64,000 nt of DNA from Actinospica durhamensis (GTDB lineage Bacteria > Actinomycetota > Actinomycetes > Streptomycetales > Catenulisporaceae). The notes under the pieces are model-generated. The model was not told where the DNA came from and did not search any database. It saw only the letters and a list, made by a program, of their open reading frames with translations. The stretch spans positions 36,377 to 100,376 of the forward strand of contig NZ_JAGSOG010000004.1 of assembly GCF_018139695.1 (NCBI RefSeq). The letters run 5' to 3'. Below, piece by piece: positions 44,420 to 53,020 of this stretch. A program made the position numbers and the translations under genes. The first letter of the stretch is position 1. Each line of letters starts with the position of its first letter.

Positions 44420-46873
44420 ATGCCAGAGAACACTCCACACGCCGCCCCGGCGGCGGGATCCACCGCGCCCGAACCCGCATCCCGGCCGCACCGCGCCCCG
44501 CGCCGGCGTTCCCTGCTGGCCACCGCAGCCCTGATCGCGAGCAGCCTGACCGGCTCCGTCGCCGCCGCGGTGATCGCCGCGCCGGCCGCGCACGCCGACA
44601 CCGCCCCGCCCGCGCCGTCGGGCTGGAACACGGTGTTCTCCGACAACTTCGCCGGAGCCGCCGGGTCCGCGCCGTCCGCGAACAACTGGTTCTACGACAT
44701 CGGCACCGGGTACGGCACCGGCGAGGTCGAACAGACCACGAACTCGACCAACAACGTCTACCTCGACGGCAACGGGCACCTGGTGCTCAAGGCCACCGAG
44801 AACGGCACCGCCTGGACCTCCGCCCGGATCGAGAGCACCCGCGACGACTTCCAGGCCCCGGCCGGCGGCCAGTTGGAGATGACCGCGTCGATCGAGCAGC
44901 CCGATCCCGCCAACGGGCTCGGCTACTGGCCCGCGTTCTGGGCCCTGGGCTCGCCCATGCGGGCCGGCGGCGGCTGGCCGACCTCCGGCGAGATCGACAT
45001 GATGGAGGACGTCAACGGCCTGAACGAGGCCTCGCAGACCCTGCACGACGCCTCCAACAGCCCCGGGCACGCGCTGATCTCCTGCCCGACCACCACCTCC
45101 ACCTGCCAGACCGGCTACCACACCTACTCGGTCCTGGTGAACCGGGTGAACACCGGCGCCGAGTACCTCGAGTTCCTGATGGACGGCACGGTCGAGAGCA
45201 CCATCACCGAGGCCTCGGTCGGCACCACGGCCTGGCAGGAGGCCATCGACCACGGCTTCTTCATCATCTTCGACCTGGCCATGGGCGGTAACTACCCGGA
45301 CGGGATCTACGGCTCCACCACCCCGACCACGGCCACCAGCTCCGGCGCCTCGATGAGCGTGGGCTACGTCGCCGTGTACGAGCAGGGCGGCAACTCCACC
45401 CCGAGCGGCACCGCCACCGCCACCGGCCCGATCACCGGCAACGGCGGGCTGTGTGCGACCAACCAGAACTCGCTCAACACCGAGGGCAACCCGTTGTACG
45501 CGAGCACCTGCAACGGCAGCGCCGGTCAGCAGTGGTCGACGTACTCCGACGGCACCGTGCGGGTACAGGGCGGCTGCCTCGACGTGGTCAGCGCCGGCAC
45601 CACCAGCGGCACCGACGTCGACTGGTATCCATGCAACGCCACCAACGCGCAGAACTGGACGGCGCAGTCCAACGGTGAGCTGGTCAACCCCAACTCCGGG
45701 CTCTGCTTGACCGAGCCGGGCGGGAACTCCGCCTCCCGGCTGGACATCGAGACCTGCACCGATGCCGCCGACCAGATCTGGAAGATGCCCTCCGGCAGCG
45801 GGACCACCACGAACACCGTGACGGTGGCCAGCCCCGGAAATCAGACCTCGACCGTCGGCACCGCGGCGAGCGTCCAGGTGACCGGATCTGACTCCGCCTC
45901 CGGGCAGACGCTGACCTACAGCGCCTCGGGCCTGCCGGCCGGGCTGTCGATCAACTCCTCGACCGGCCAGATCTCCGGCACACCGACCGCGGCGGGCACC
46001 TCCACCGTGGCGGTCACCGCCACCGACACCACCGGCGCCACCGGCTCGACCTCATTCACCTGGACGGTGAACGCGGCGGGTGGCAGCTGCGGCACCGACA
46101 ACGTGGCCCTGGGCAAGACAGCCACCGCGTCCTCGCTGGAGAGCGCCGCGTACCCGGCTGCCGACGCGGTCGACGGGAGCACGACCACCCGCTGGTCCAG
46201 CGCCTTCAGCGACCCGCAGTGGCTGGAGGTGGACCTGGGTCAGACCACGTCGATCTGCCAGGTGGCACTGGACTGGGAGACGGCGTACGCCACCGCGTTC
46301 CAGATCCAGACCTCGAACGACGGCTCGACCTGGACCACGATCTACTCCACCACCGCCGGCACCGGCGGCAACCAGACCCTGAACGTCTCGGGCAGCGGCC
46401 GCTACATCCGGATGTACGGCACGGCCAGAGCCACCCAGTACGGCTACTCGCTCTGGGAGTTCCAGGTATACGCCGCCGGCACCGCGAACGCGCTGCTCTC
46501 GCAGGGTGATCCGACCACCGCCTCCTCGCTGGAGTCAGCCGCCTTCCCGGCGTCCAACGCCACCGACGGCAACACCGGCACCCGCTGGTCCAGCGCGTTC
46601 AGCGACCCGCAGTGGCTCGAGGTGGACCTCGGCGCCACCCACACCATCAGCCAGGTGGTGCTGGACTGGGAGGCGGCGTACGCCACCGCGTTCCAGATCC
46701 AGACCTCGAACGACGGCTCGACCTGGACCACGATCTACTCCACCACCGCCGGCACCGGCGGCAACCAGACCCTGAGCGTGTCCGGCAGCGGCCGCTACGT
46801 CCGCATGTACGGCACGGCCCGGGCCACCCAGTACGGCTACTCGCTCTGGGAGTTCCAGGTATACGGGAGCTGA
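44420..46873 (+). CDS. Secreted GH16 beta-glucanase with lectin and two F5/8-type C domains
   Basis: An 817-residue secreted glycoside hydrolase. It has an N-terminal signal with a twin-arginine-like RRRSLLATAAL and probable cleavage after AHA (about residue 57). The GH16 catalytic domain (about 60-325) has nucleophile and acid/base in EIDMME (Glu191, Asp193, Glu196). A ricin-type trefoil with QQW and QNW motifs spans about 340-465, a putative Ig domain (GLPAGLSINSSTGQISGTP) about 468-552, and two F5/8 type C domains about 553-685 and 690-817. GH16 members cut beta-1,3 or mixed-link glucans. It sits between E7- and E9-type genes, with its own promoter, operator and preceding terminator, so it is probably regulated as a sugar-utilisation gene and not part of warhead synthesis. 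Confidence 0.95.
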   Translation: MPENTPHAAPAAGSTAPEPASRPHRAPRRRSLLATAALIASSLTGSVAAAVIAAPAAHADTAPPAPSGWNTVFSDNFAGAAGSAPSANNWFYDIGTGYGTGEVEQTTNSTNNVYLDGNGHLVLKATENGTAWTSARIESTRDDFQAPAGGQLEMTASIEQPDPANGLGYWPAFWALGSPMRAGGGWPTSGEIDMMEDVNGLNEASQTLHDASNSPGHALISCPTTTSTCQTGYHTYSVLVNRVNTGAEYLEFLMDGTVESTITEASVGTTAWQEAIDHGFFIIFDLAMGGNYPDGIYGSTTPTTATSSGASMSVGYVAVYEQGGNSTPSGTATATGPITGNGGLCATNQNSLNTEGNPLYASTCNGSAGQQWSTYSDGTVRVQGGCLDVVSAGTTSGTDVDWYPCNATNAQNWTAQSNGELVNPNSGLCLTEPGGNSASRLDIETCTDAADQIWKMPSGSGTTTNTVTVASPGNQTSTVGTAASVQVTGSDSASGQTLTYSASGLPAGLSINSSTGQISGTPTAAGTSTVAVTATDTTGATGSTSFTWTVNAAGGSCGTDNVALGKTATASSLESAAYPAADAVDGSTTTRWSSAFSDPQWLEVDLGQTTSICQVALDWETAYATAFQIQTSNDGSTWTTIYSTTAGTGGNQTLNVSGSGRYIRMYGTARATQYGYSLWEFQVYAAGTANALLSQGDPTTASSLESAAFPASNATDGNTGTRWSSAFSDPQWLEVDLGATHTISQVVLDWEAAYATAFQIQTSNDGSTWTTIYSTTAGTGGNQTLSVSGSGRYVRMYGTARATQYGYSLWEFQVYGS
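46281..46382 (+). repeat. 102-bp near-exact direct repeat in the F5/8 domains (with 46674-46775)
   Basis: The segment 46281-46382 recurs 393 bp later at 46674-46775 with essentially no differences. It encodes the YATAFQIQTSNDG part of each discoidin-like domain. It marks a recent in-frame domain duplication of 131 codons. Confidence 0.85.
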
Positions 46874-47034
46874 TCCGCCTCGCTCCAGACGGACGCGGCC
46901 GGGACACTCCCGGCCGCGTCCTCGCGTGCGTGGCGCCCGTCGCCGCGCCTTCGGCCGGGGCCACGGAACTGCGCTGCACCGGGGCGCGTCACTGGGGATG
47001 CCTTGGATTCCGAATGGGGAGAAAGATCAGCACT

Positions 47035-48474
47035 GTGTCAGCAGTTGGAGAGAACAGGGCACTTCGCGTCTCGCCCACCCGCCGCAGGGTCATCACGGCC
47101 CTGACGGTCTGGTTCCTGACCCGCGCGGTGCTCTACGTCACGGCGACCGGCCATATCCTGCGCCACTGGGGGATCCCCAGCACCGGCGACATCCGCCAGT
47201 ACATGAGCTGGGCCGAGAAGTCGCTCCAGCACGGGCAGATCCCGGTGGACACGAAGTGGCAGTACCCGCCGCTGCTCGCGCCGATCCTGAGCTTCCCGCA
47301 GTGGCTGTCGAACGCGTTCGGCGTGCACTACCGGACCGGGTTCACCGCGATGACGTTCCTCGCCGACGCGGTGATCACCGTGCTGCTGCTGTGGACCGCG
47401 GCGCACCGGCAGGTGTGGTCGGGCCCCTGGTACTGGATCCTCGGCGTCCCGCTGCTCGGCCCGATCGTGTACGGGCGCTACGACGTCTTCCCGGCTCTGT
47501 TCGTCGTGTTCGCGCTGGTGCTGGTCGGCAGAGGCGTCCCACTCGCGCTCGTCGAGGGCCCGGACGACCGGCGCCTGCGCGGCAAGCGCCTGCTGGCCGG
47601 CGTCCTGATCGGCCTCGGCGCCGCGGTGAAGATCTGGCCCGGCCTTGCCCTGTTCGGCATGCCGCGCACCCGCCGTGGCCGCGAGACCGTCATCGCCGCG
47701 GTGGTGGCCGTGGTCGCGGTGATCGGGCTGCTCTCGCTGTTCTACAGCCACACACTGAGCTTCGTCGGCAACCAGGGCGGCCGCGGCATCGAGATCGAGT
47801 CGGTCTGGGGCATCCTGCTGCTGTTCGGCCGGTGGCTCGGCCTGTGGCACGTGCGCGTGAAGATGCTCTACGGCTCGTATCAGGCGATCCCCGGCGGCGG
47901 CGGTGGGCCCATGGTCGCCGTGGTGGACTCCACCTACTACATCGCGCTGGCCGCGCTCGTGGTCGGATTCGCCTTGATGGCCTACTGGTGGTGGCGCAAG
48001 GCCTGGCGCCCCGCGGTCCTGGCCGACGCGACCTTCGTCGCGACACTGATCATGATCGTCACCAGTCGGGTGATAAGCCCGCAGTACATGATCTGGCTGC
48101 TCGCCGTCGCCGGCTTCTGCCTGCTCTACAAAGACAGCACCCAGCGCCGCAGCGCACTGCTGGTCCTGCTGGCGCTGCCGCTGACACAGTACGAGTTCCC
48201 GTTCGAGTTCCAGGAACTGCTGCGGGTCCAGTTCCTGCCCGTACTCGCCGTCATGCTCCGCGACGCCCTCCTCCTCGCCGCGTCCTACTACGGCTACCGC
48301 GACCTGTGGGCCTCAACCGTAGACGGCCCGTTCCTCCCGCAACGCGTACGAGCCGCACTCGGCCGCAAACCTGCCGCCGTCGCCGGTCCCGCCGCCACGG
48401 ACCCGGACCCCGGTACCGCCGTGGGCGCCCCGCGTTCCGCCCCCGAGAGCGAGGCCCAACCTGCGCAGGCCTGA
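47035..48474 (+). CDS. Multi-pass membrane glycosyltransferase, GT87/DUF2029-like
   Basis: A 479-residue integral membrane protein with about ten hydrophobic segments and a proline/alanine-rich cytoplasmic tail. YGRYDVFPALFVVFALVLVG, GLGAAVKIWPGL and RVISPQYMIWLLAV match the GT87 polyprenyl-phosphate-mannose-dependent mannosyltransferases of actinobacteria (PimE-like), with the loop Asp in GRYD as the likely catalytic position. The GTG at 47035 is chosen because GGGGAGAAAG lies upstream; an ATG at 47014 is in frame. It follows the GH16 gene by 161 bp and may be cotranscribed. It is unlikely to be the enediyne sugar transferase, since GT87 enzymes use lipid-linked sugars and act on envelope glycans. 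Confidence 0.85.
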   Translation: MSAVGENRALRVSPTRRRVITALTVWFLTRAVLYVTATGHILRHWGIPSTGDIRQYMSWAEKSLQHGQIPVDTKWQYPPLLAPILSFPQWLSNAFGVHYRTGFTAMTFLADAVITVLLLWTAAHRQVWSGPWYWILGVPLLGPIVYGRYDVFPALFVVFALVLVGRGVPLALVEGPDDRRLRGKRLLAGVLIGLGAAVKIWPGLALFGMPRTRRGRETVIAAVVAVVAVIGLLSLFYSHTLSFVGNQGGRGIEIESVWGILLLFGRWLGLWHVRVKMLYGSYQAIPGGGGGPMVAVVDSTYYIALAALVVGFALMAYWWWRKAWRPAVLADATFVATLIMIVTSRVISPQYMIWLLAVAGFCLLYKDSTQRRSALLVLLALPLTQYEFPFEFQELLRVQFLPVLAVMLRDALLLAASYYGYRDLWASTVDGPFLPQRVRAALGRKPAAVAGPAATDPDPGTAVGAPRSAPESEAQPAQA

Positions 48475-48641
48475 CGTTCCTGCGGTGGCGAAACAGTGCT
48501 TGTACATCGTGGCGTGCGGCGCGCCCCCGGCCGGGGAGGTGCTGCGGGTTGTCGGAATGGCGCACGCGGCCGGCCTTTACGGACGCACGGGGAAGCCGAC
48601 GTATCCCTGAGGCGAGATCGAGGACGCGGTCGGGCGCATAG

Positions 48642-48678
48642 CCGGCGGTCTCGCCTGATCATCAGGCGAGACCGCCGG
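48642..48678. terminator. Bidirectional terminator, near-perfect palindrome
   Basis: 18-bp perfect arms (CCGGCGGTCTCGCCTGAT and its complement) around a single central base. It lies between the convergent GT87-like and AhpD-like genes. The remaining part of 48475-48696 shows no gene. Confidence 0.85.
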
Positions 48679-48696
48679 TGCGTACGCTGACAGCTC

Positions 48697-49749
48697 TTAC
48701 GTCCCCTGATACAGCCGCCTGCCCTGGGTGCGGGCCGCGGTCCAGGCGGACCACGCGGTGAGCTCGATGAGCGGGGCGTCGTCGGGGTTGACCATGCGGA
48801 AGTCGCCGATCAGGGAAGCGTCGATCTGGTACGAGGCCAGTGCGGTGAGCAGGGCCAGCCGGCCGGCTGGGCGCTGTTCGGCGGGGAGGGTGCGGGCGCA
48901 GTCTTCGACCCAGGCGCGGCTGACGCCCTTGGGGCGGCCGTCCCAGGCTTCGACTTCCATCCGCAGCATCGTGCGTACCGCGGACGGCACTGAGCGTTCG
49001 CCCGCGCGCTCTATCGCGGCGTCGGCTCGGGCGAAGGCTTGGGCGATGATCGGGTTCGACTGTGTCCACGCCGCGTCGAGCGGGGTCGCGGCCTTGGGGA
49101 GCAGGTCGAGTGAGTCGCCCGGGGCGCCGATGTGGCGGCCGGCGGCGCGGATCATGCCGCTGAGGACCCGCTTGACCATGCCGAGGCCCTGGCGCGGGGC
49201 CCTCGGGGGCATCGGCGCGTCCTCGAGGAAGGTGTTGACCATGCGGTTGAGGTAGTGGAAGGTCACGGCCACGCCGACGTACTCGGGGGCCTGCTCCACC
49301 GGGAACGGGAACGGGCCGCGCGCTTCGTCCGCGATCCAGGCCGCCGCGGCCCGCACGGCCGGGTCGCGTACGCGGTCGACCTCGCCCGCCGCGACGTGGC
49401 GGGCGTCCTTGCCGCCGGACAGGCCGTGCAGGGTCGCGCTGTGCACGGTGACGCAGTACGGGCACGTATTCTCGAGCGAGACCGCGGAGGCGACCGCCTC
49501 GCGCACCGCGCGGGGGATCAGGCCGGGGGCCAGCAGCGTCTCGCGGAGCATCAGCCAGCTGGCGGCCATGGTCTCGGGTGCGGGGGAGTGCATCGCCACC
49601 GGCGGCGCGAGCACCCCGAAGTCGCGCTCCACCTGCCGGTAGACCTCGTCGACGCTCGCGCCCGCCGAACCGGGCCGGGCCGGCTCGACGTAGCGGATCT
49701 GCGCCAACGCGAGCGGCCGCATGGCGGAGCGGGCCAGTGCGCTCGCCAT
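48697..49749 (-). CDS. AhpD/carboxymuconolactone decarboxylase-like protein
   Basis: A 350-residue alkylhydroperoxidase D-like protein of the carboxymuconolactone decarboxylase superfamily. The redox pair is CPYC (Cys96 and Cys99) with a following His103, exactly the AhpD active-site pattern. The length is nearly double that of single-domain members, and a second, cysteine-free repeat may occupy the C-terminal half. It is the third gene of a minus-strand operon behind the E8- and E9-type genes, one base after the GMC stop. A peroxide or thiol redox function that protects the cell or assists the neighbouring oxidoreductase is plausible. Its exact role in enediyne loci is unknown to me. Confidence 0.85.
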   Translation of the reverse strand: MASALARSAMRPLALAQIRYVEPARPGSAGASVDEVYRQVERDFGVLAPPVAMHSPAPETMAASWLMLRETLLAPGLIPRAVREAVASAVSLENTCPYCVTVHSATLHGLSGGKDARHVAAGEVDRVRDPAVRAAAAWIADEARGPFPFPVEQAPEYVGVAVTFHYLNRMVNTFLEDAPMPPRAPRQGLGMVKRVLSGMIRAAGRHIGAPGDSLDLLPKAATPLDAAWTQSNPIIAQAFARADAAIERAGERSVPSAVRTMLRMEVEAWDGRPKGVSRAWVEDCARTLPAEQRPAGRLALLTALASYQIDASLIGDFRMVNPDDAPLIELTAWSAWTAARTQGRRLYQGT

Positions 49750-49750
49750 G

Positions 49751-51406
49751 TCAACCGCCGACCATGGCGGCGGCCGCGGCGGCGGTCGCCTTGCGGCTCG
49801 AGGTCGCGCCCTCCGGCGACGGGGCGCCGTAGACCACGTTCACGCCCCTGGCCCGCGCGGCCCGCACGATGCCGGGCATGGCCCGCTCCGCGAGCGCGGC
49901 GATGGTGAACGCCGGGTTCACGGTGAGCGCGCCGGGCACGGCCGAGCCGTCGGTGACGAAGATGCCCGGGTGCCCACGCAGCTCGTGCCGGTCGTCGAGG
50001 GCGGAGGAGTGCGGGTCGTCGCCGATCCGGCAGGAGGCGAGCGGGTGGACGGTGTAGGCGCCGATCACGTCGTTGGTCCAGGGCATCACCCGGGCCAGCC
50101 CGTCGTGCTCGAGGATCTGCTTGACCGCCGCGTCCGAGACCTCCCAGCCGCGCAGCGTGTTGGCGGTGGGACGGTAGCTCAGCGCGCCGAAGCCGAGCAG
50201 CTGCTGGGACAGGCGGGCCGAGTTGCCGGTGGGCGGCGGCGGGCCGAAGACGCCCTCGTTGTCGTCCTCCGACATGGTGAACACGGTAAGCCAGGACTGC
50301 CACTTGCGCAGCATCTCCTTCTTGCGCGGGCCGAACCAGCTCGGGCCGTCCGCGTCCGGGATCTGCGCCAGGATGGTGCCGAAGCCGGGCGGGAAGTAGA
50401 GCTGCTCGAGCGAGAAGCGCTCGTACTCGGGCAGGTCCCCGTCCAGCCGGTCCCAGGAGGCCACCACCGGGCCGCGCCCGATCTGGTAGCCCTTGTACGC
50501 CTTCTGCTCGTCCCGGGACAGGCCGAGCAGTTCCCTGACCTTCTCGTCCTCGAGCACCGCGGTGTTGAGCCGCTCGCCGTTGCCGGAGAAGTAGCGGCCG
50601 ACCGCGTGCGGCATCGGGCCGAGGTCGGCCTCGGAGCGCTGCAGGATCACCGGGGTCGCGCCGGCGCCTGCCGCGAGCACGACGATCTTCGCCTCGATCA
50701 CGCCGCCGCCGGTGTGCTGCCGGTAGTCGACCTCGTCGATCGTGCTGTAGTGCACCTGGTACGAGCCGTCGTCGGTGCGGGTGATCTTCTGCACCTCGTG
50801 CAGCGGCCGGATCTCGGCGCCGTGGGACAGGGCGGCGGGCAGGTAGTTGAGCAGCAGCGAGCGCTTCGCATCGAAGCGGCACCCTGACATCATCCAGTTG
50901 CAATTCGTGCACAGCGACGTGTCGACGGCCGAGGGGGAGGGGTTCACGGTGTGCCCGGCCGCCCGGCACGCGGCCGCGAACACGCCGCCGATGTAGGGCA
51001 CCTCGTCCCACCCGGTGGGCGTGATCGGAAGCGCCTCGGCCACCCGGTCGTACCAGGGTTCGAGCGCGTCCCGGGTGATCGAGCCCGGCCACATCCGCCG
51101 CCCGATGCTGCCGCGGCGCTCGAAGACGAACCGCGGCGCCCGCGGCATGGTGGCGAAGTACACCACGCTGCCGCCGCCGACGCAGTTGCCGCCCAGGATG
51201 CTCATCCCGTCGCCGACCACGAAGTCGAACACGCGGGTGGTGGACGAGCCGAACTTGAAGTCGTGGTCGAACTCCTCGCCGCTCAGCCACGGCCCGCGCT
51301 CGAGCACCACCACCTTCGCCCCGCCGGCCGCGAGGTGGTAGGCGGCGATGGCCCCGCCGAAGCCGCTGCCGACGACCAGGACGTCGGTCTTCTGCCTCGC
51401 GGTCAC
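49751..51406 (-). CDS. GMC-family FAD oxidoreductase, enediyne E9 type
   Basis: A 551-residue glucose-methanol-choline-family flavoprotein. The FAD motif VVGSGFGGAIAAYHL is near the N-terminus, with GGNCVGGGSVVYFATMP, an unusual CTNCNWMMSGC cysteine cluster near residue 190, and the C-terminal active-site region TVHPLASCRIG. Size and neighbours correspond to the E9 oxidoreductases of enediyne cassettes, presumed to oxidise an alcohol on the core. The GTG start at 51406 overlaps the stop of the preceding gene (GTGA), so a tight complex with that small protein is likely. Cholesterol-oxidase-like members share this layout. Confidence 0.93.
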   Translation of the reverse strand: MTARQKTDVLVVGSGFGGAIAAYHLAAGGAKVVVLERGPWLSGEEFDHDFKFGSSTTRVFDFVVGDGMSILGGNCVGGGSVVYFATMPRAPRFVFERRGSIGRRMWPGSITRDALEPWYDRVAEALPITPTGWDEVPYIGGVFAAACRAAGHTVNPSPSAVDTSLCTNCNWMMSGCRFDAKRSLLLNYLPAALSHGAEIRPLHEVQKITRTDDGSYQVHYSTIDEVDYRQHTGGGVIEAKIVVLAAGAGATPVILQRSEADLGPMPHAVGRYFSGNGERLNTAVLEDEKVRELLGLSRDEQKAYKGYQIGRGPVVASWDRLDGDLPEYERFSLEQLYFPPGFGTILAQIPDADGPSWFGPRKKEMLRKWQSWLTVFTMSEDDNEGVFGPPPPTGNSARLSQQLLGFGALSYRPTANTLRGWEVSDAAVKQILEHDGLARVMPWTNDVIGAYTVHPLASCRIGDDPHSSALDDRHELRGHPGIFVTDGSAVPGALTVNPAFTIAALAERAMPGIVRAARARGVNVVYGAPSPEGATSSRKATAAAAAAMVGG

Positions 51407-51966
51407 GAGGGGCTCCCGGTGGCGTCGGTGTCGGGGTGGATGTCGGCCAGCTGACGCCCGTACGAGTACTGCGGGAAGCGCCACAGCCCGTCCTCGTCCG
51501 GGTCGGCGAACCCGAGCGTGCGCAGGCCCGGGTGCCCGGCCGCGAGCGCTTCGGTGGTGTGCATGTGCGCGCCGGTGTCGAAAGCCATGTAGCTGAACAT
51601 GGCGACACCGACCCACATCATCTTCTCCGGATGATCCGGCGAGACCAGCTGCTGCACGAGTGCCGTCCTGTGGTCGTAGGAAAGCCCGACGAAGGGCAGG
51701 GCCGGGTCGGGCTCGAGGTCGTGGCTCGCGCAGTACGCGCGGGCGTGGCCGTTGAGGGCGACGGCCAGGTCGTCGAGCGCGCCTTCCATGCCGCCCTCGG
51801 GGGTCTCCAGGATCGGCACCGCGCCGGCGGCCACCGCACCGCCGCCGGTACTCACCCCGGCCACGGCGCGGTCTTCGGGGTGGCGCTTCTCGCCGGGGAT
51901 GATCGTGTCCGCGAAGGCCTCTAGCGTCAGCGTTCTGACGTCGTGGTCGGGCTCGGCCGAATGCAT
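51403..51966 (-). CDS. Small partner of the GMC oxidoreductase, enediyne E8 type (DUF5987-like)
   Basis: A 187-residue protein resembling the small subunit (subunit 3) of gluconate 2-dehydrogenase-type GMC complexes: the N-terminal TLEAFADTIIPGE motif and a helical body with FSYMAFDTGAHMHT. It overlaps the GMC gene by 4 bp. It corresponds in length and position to the E8 proteins of enediyne cassettes. Characterised relatives act as chaperone or small subunit for the flavoprotein; here it lacks an obvious Tat signal and is probably cytoplasmic. First gene of the minus-strand E8-E9-AhpD operon, divergent from the TIGR03084-like gene. Confidence 0.85.
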   Translation of the reverse strand: MHSAEPDHDVRTLTLEAFADTIIPGEKRHPEDRAVAGVSTGGGAVAAGAVPILETPEGGMEGALDDLAVALNGHARAYCASHDLEPDPALPFVGLSYDHRTALVQQLVSPDHPEKMMWVGVAMFSYMAFDTGAHMHTTEALAAGHPGLRTLGFADPDEDGLWRFPQYSYGRQLADIHPDTDATGSPS

Positions 51967-52147
51967 CGCACCTCCAGGCGCGCATCAAGGGTCTGTCTCG
52001 TTGATTCTTGGCCGCGGCGCGCCCAGCCGCATCTTCGGAAGTGCCGTGCTGGTGGGACGCACTGCGGAAGAAGACCGGGCTCTGCGGTCGCCGGATACTG
52101 ACAACCGTTGAGTGCTAGCGATCTGATTCCACAGAGAGGCCGGATAC
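51967..52147. promoter_or_regulatory. Divergent promoter region between E8- and E11-type genes
   Basis: 181 bp that should hold promoters for the minus-strand E8-E9 operon and the plus-strand genes leading to UnbV. AGAGAGG at 52133-52139 is the ribosome binding site of the plus-strand gene. No clear hexamers were seen. Confidence 0.5.
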
Positions 52148-52951
52148 GTGTCTCAGCAGCAAGACGTGTACACCGACTTGGTCGCGGACGGGGACGAGCT
52201 CGACGCTCTGGTCGCCGGCCTCGATCCGGACCGGTGGGCCACCCCGACCCCGGCGCCGGGCTGGACCATCGCGCACCAGGTGGCCCATCTCGCCTTCGTC
52301 TCGCGCCTGGCCCTGCTCGCCGCCGCGCAGCCCGAGGTCTTCCTCGCGCACGCCGCGCAGGCCAGGGCGGACTTCCAGGGCGCGGTGAACGCCGCGCTGG
52401 AGGAGTACCTGGCCGAGCCCCCGGCCGAGATCCTGGCGCGCTGGCGCCGGGACCGGGCCGCCGCGGCCGGGGCGCTGGCCGCGATCGAGCCAGGCGCGAC
52501 CGTGCCCTGGCTGGTCACCCCGCTCCCGCCGTCCGTCCTGGCCGCCGCCGGGATGATGGAGAACTTCGGGCACGGACAGGACATCGCCGACGCGCTCGGC
52601 GTGCGCCGCGTGCACACCGACCGGATCGGGCACCTGGCCTGGTTCGGCGCGCGCACCAGGGACTTCGGCTACCTCGCGCACGGGCTGACGCCGCCGCAGG
52701 GGGAGTTCCGGTTCGAGCTGACCGGCCCGAGCGGGGTGGTGTGGGAGTTCGGGCCCGCCGACGCGACGGACCGGGTGACCGGCCCCGCCGTCGACTTCGC
52801 GCTGCTGGTCAGCCGGCGCAGGCACCGCGACGACCTGGCGCTCAAGGCCGCCGGGGCCGAGGCCGAGCGCTGGCTGGACATCGCCCAGGCCTACCGCGGT
52901 CCGGCCGGCCAGGGCCGGCGCCCCGGCCAGTTCTCCGCATCAGCCTCCTGA
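52148..52951 (+). CDS. TIGR03084/maleylpyruvate isomerase-like (MDMPI) protein, possible E11
   Basis: A 267-residue protein of the DinB-like maleylpyruvate isomerase superfamily, TIGR03084 type. It opens with DELDALVAGLDPDRWATPTP, then APGWTIAHQVAHLAF, and a metal-binding His in NFGHGQDIADALG. The superfamily uses a divalent metal and mycothiol or other thiol cofactors. Size and location match what I recall of E11 of enediyne cassettes, but I cannot confirm this. The GTG at 52148 has AGAGAGG about 8 nt upstream. It precedes UnbV by 69 bp and is probably in the same operon. A thiol-transfer or isomerase function in warhead maturation is speculative. Confidence 0.82.
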   Translation: MSQQQDVYTDLVADGDELDALVAGLDPDRWATPTPAPGWTIAHQVAHLAFVSRLALLAAAQPEVFLAHAAQARADFQGAVNAALEEYLAEPPAEILARWRRDRAAAAGALAAIEPGATVPWLVTPLPPSVLAAAGMMENFGHGQDIADALGVRRVHTDRIGHLAWFGARTRDFGYLAHGLTPPQGEFRFELTGPSGVVWEFGPADATDRVTGPAVDFALLVSRRRHRDDLALKAAGAEAERWLDIAQAYRGPAGQGRRPGQFSASAS

Positions 52952-53020
52952 ATCGCATCAGCCTCCCGAGCTCAGGGATCGGAAACACCCCACCTACATC
53001 CGAACGAAAGGGAGACTACG

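Noticed and set aside
47035..48474. Membrane glycosyltransferase considered as the enediyne sugar transferase
   Set aside because: GT87-type enzymes use polyprenyl-phosphate sugars at the membrane. Enediyne sugars are added by soluble GT-B enzymes, none of which is seen here.
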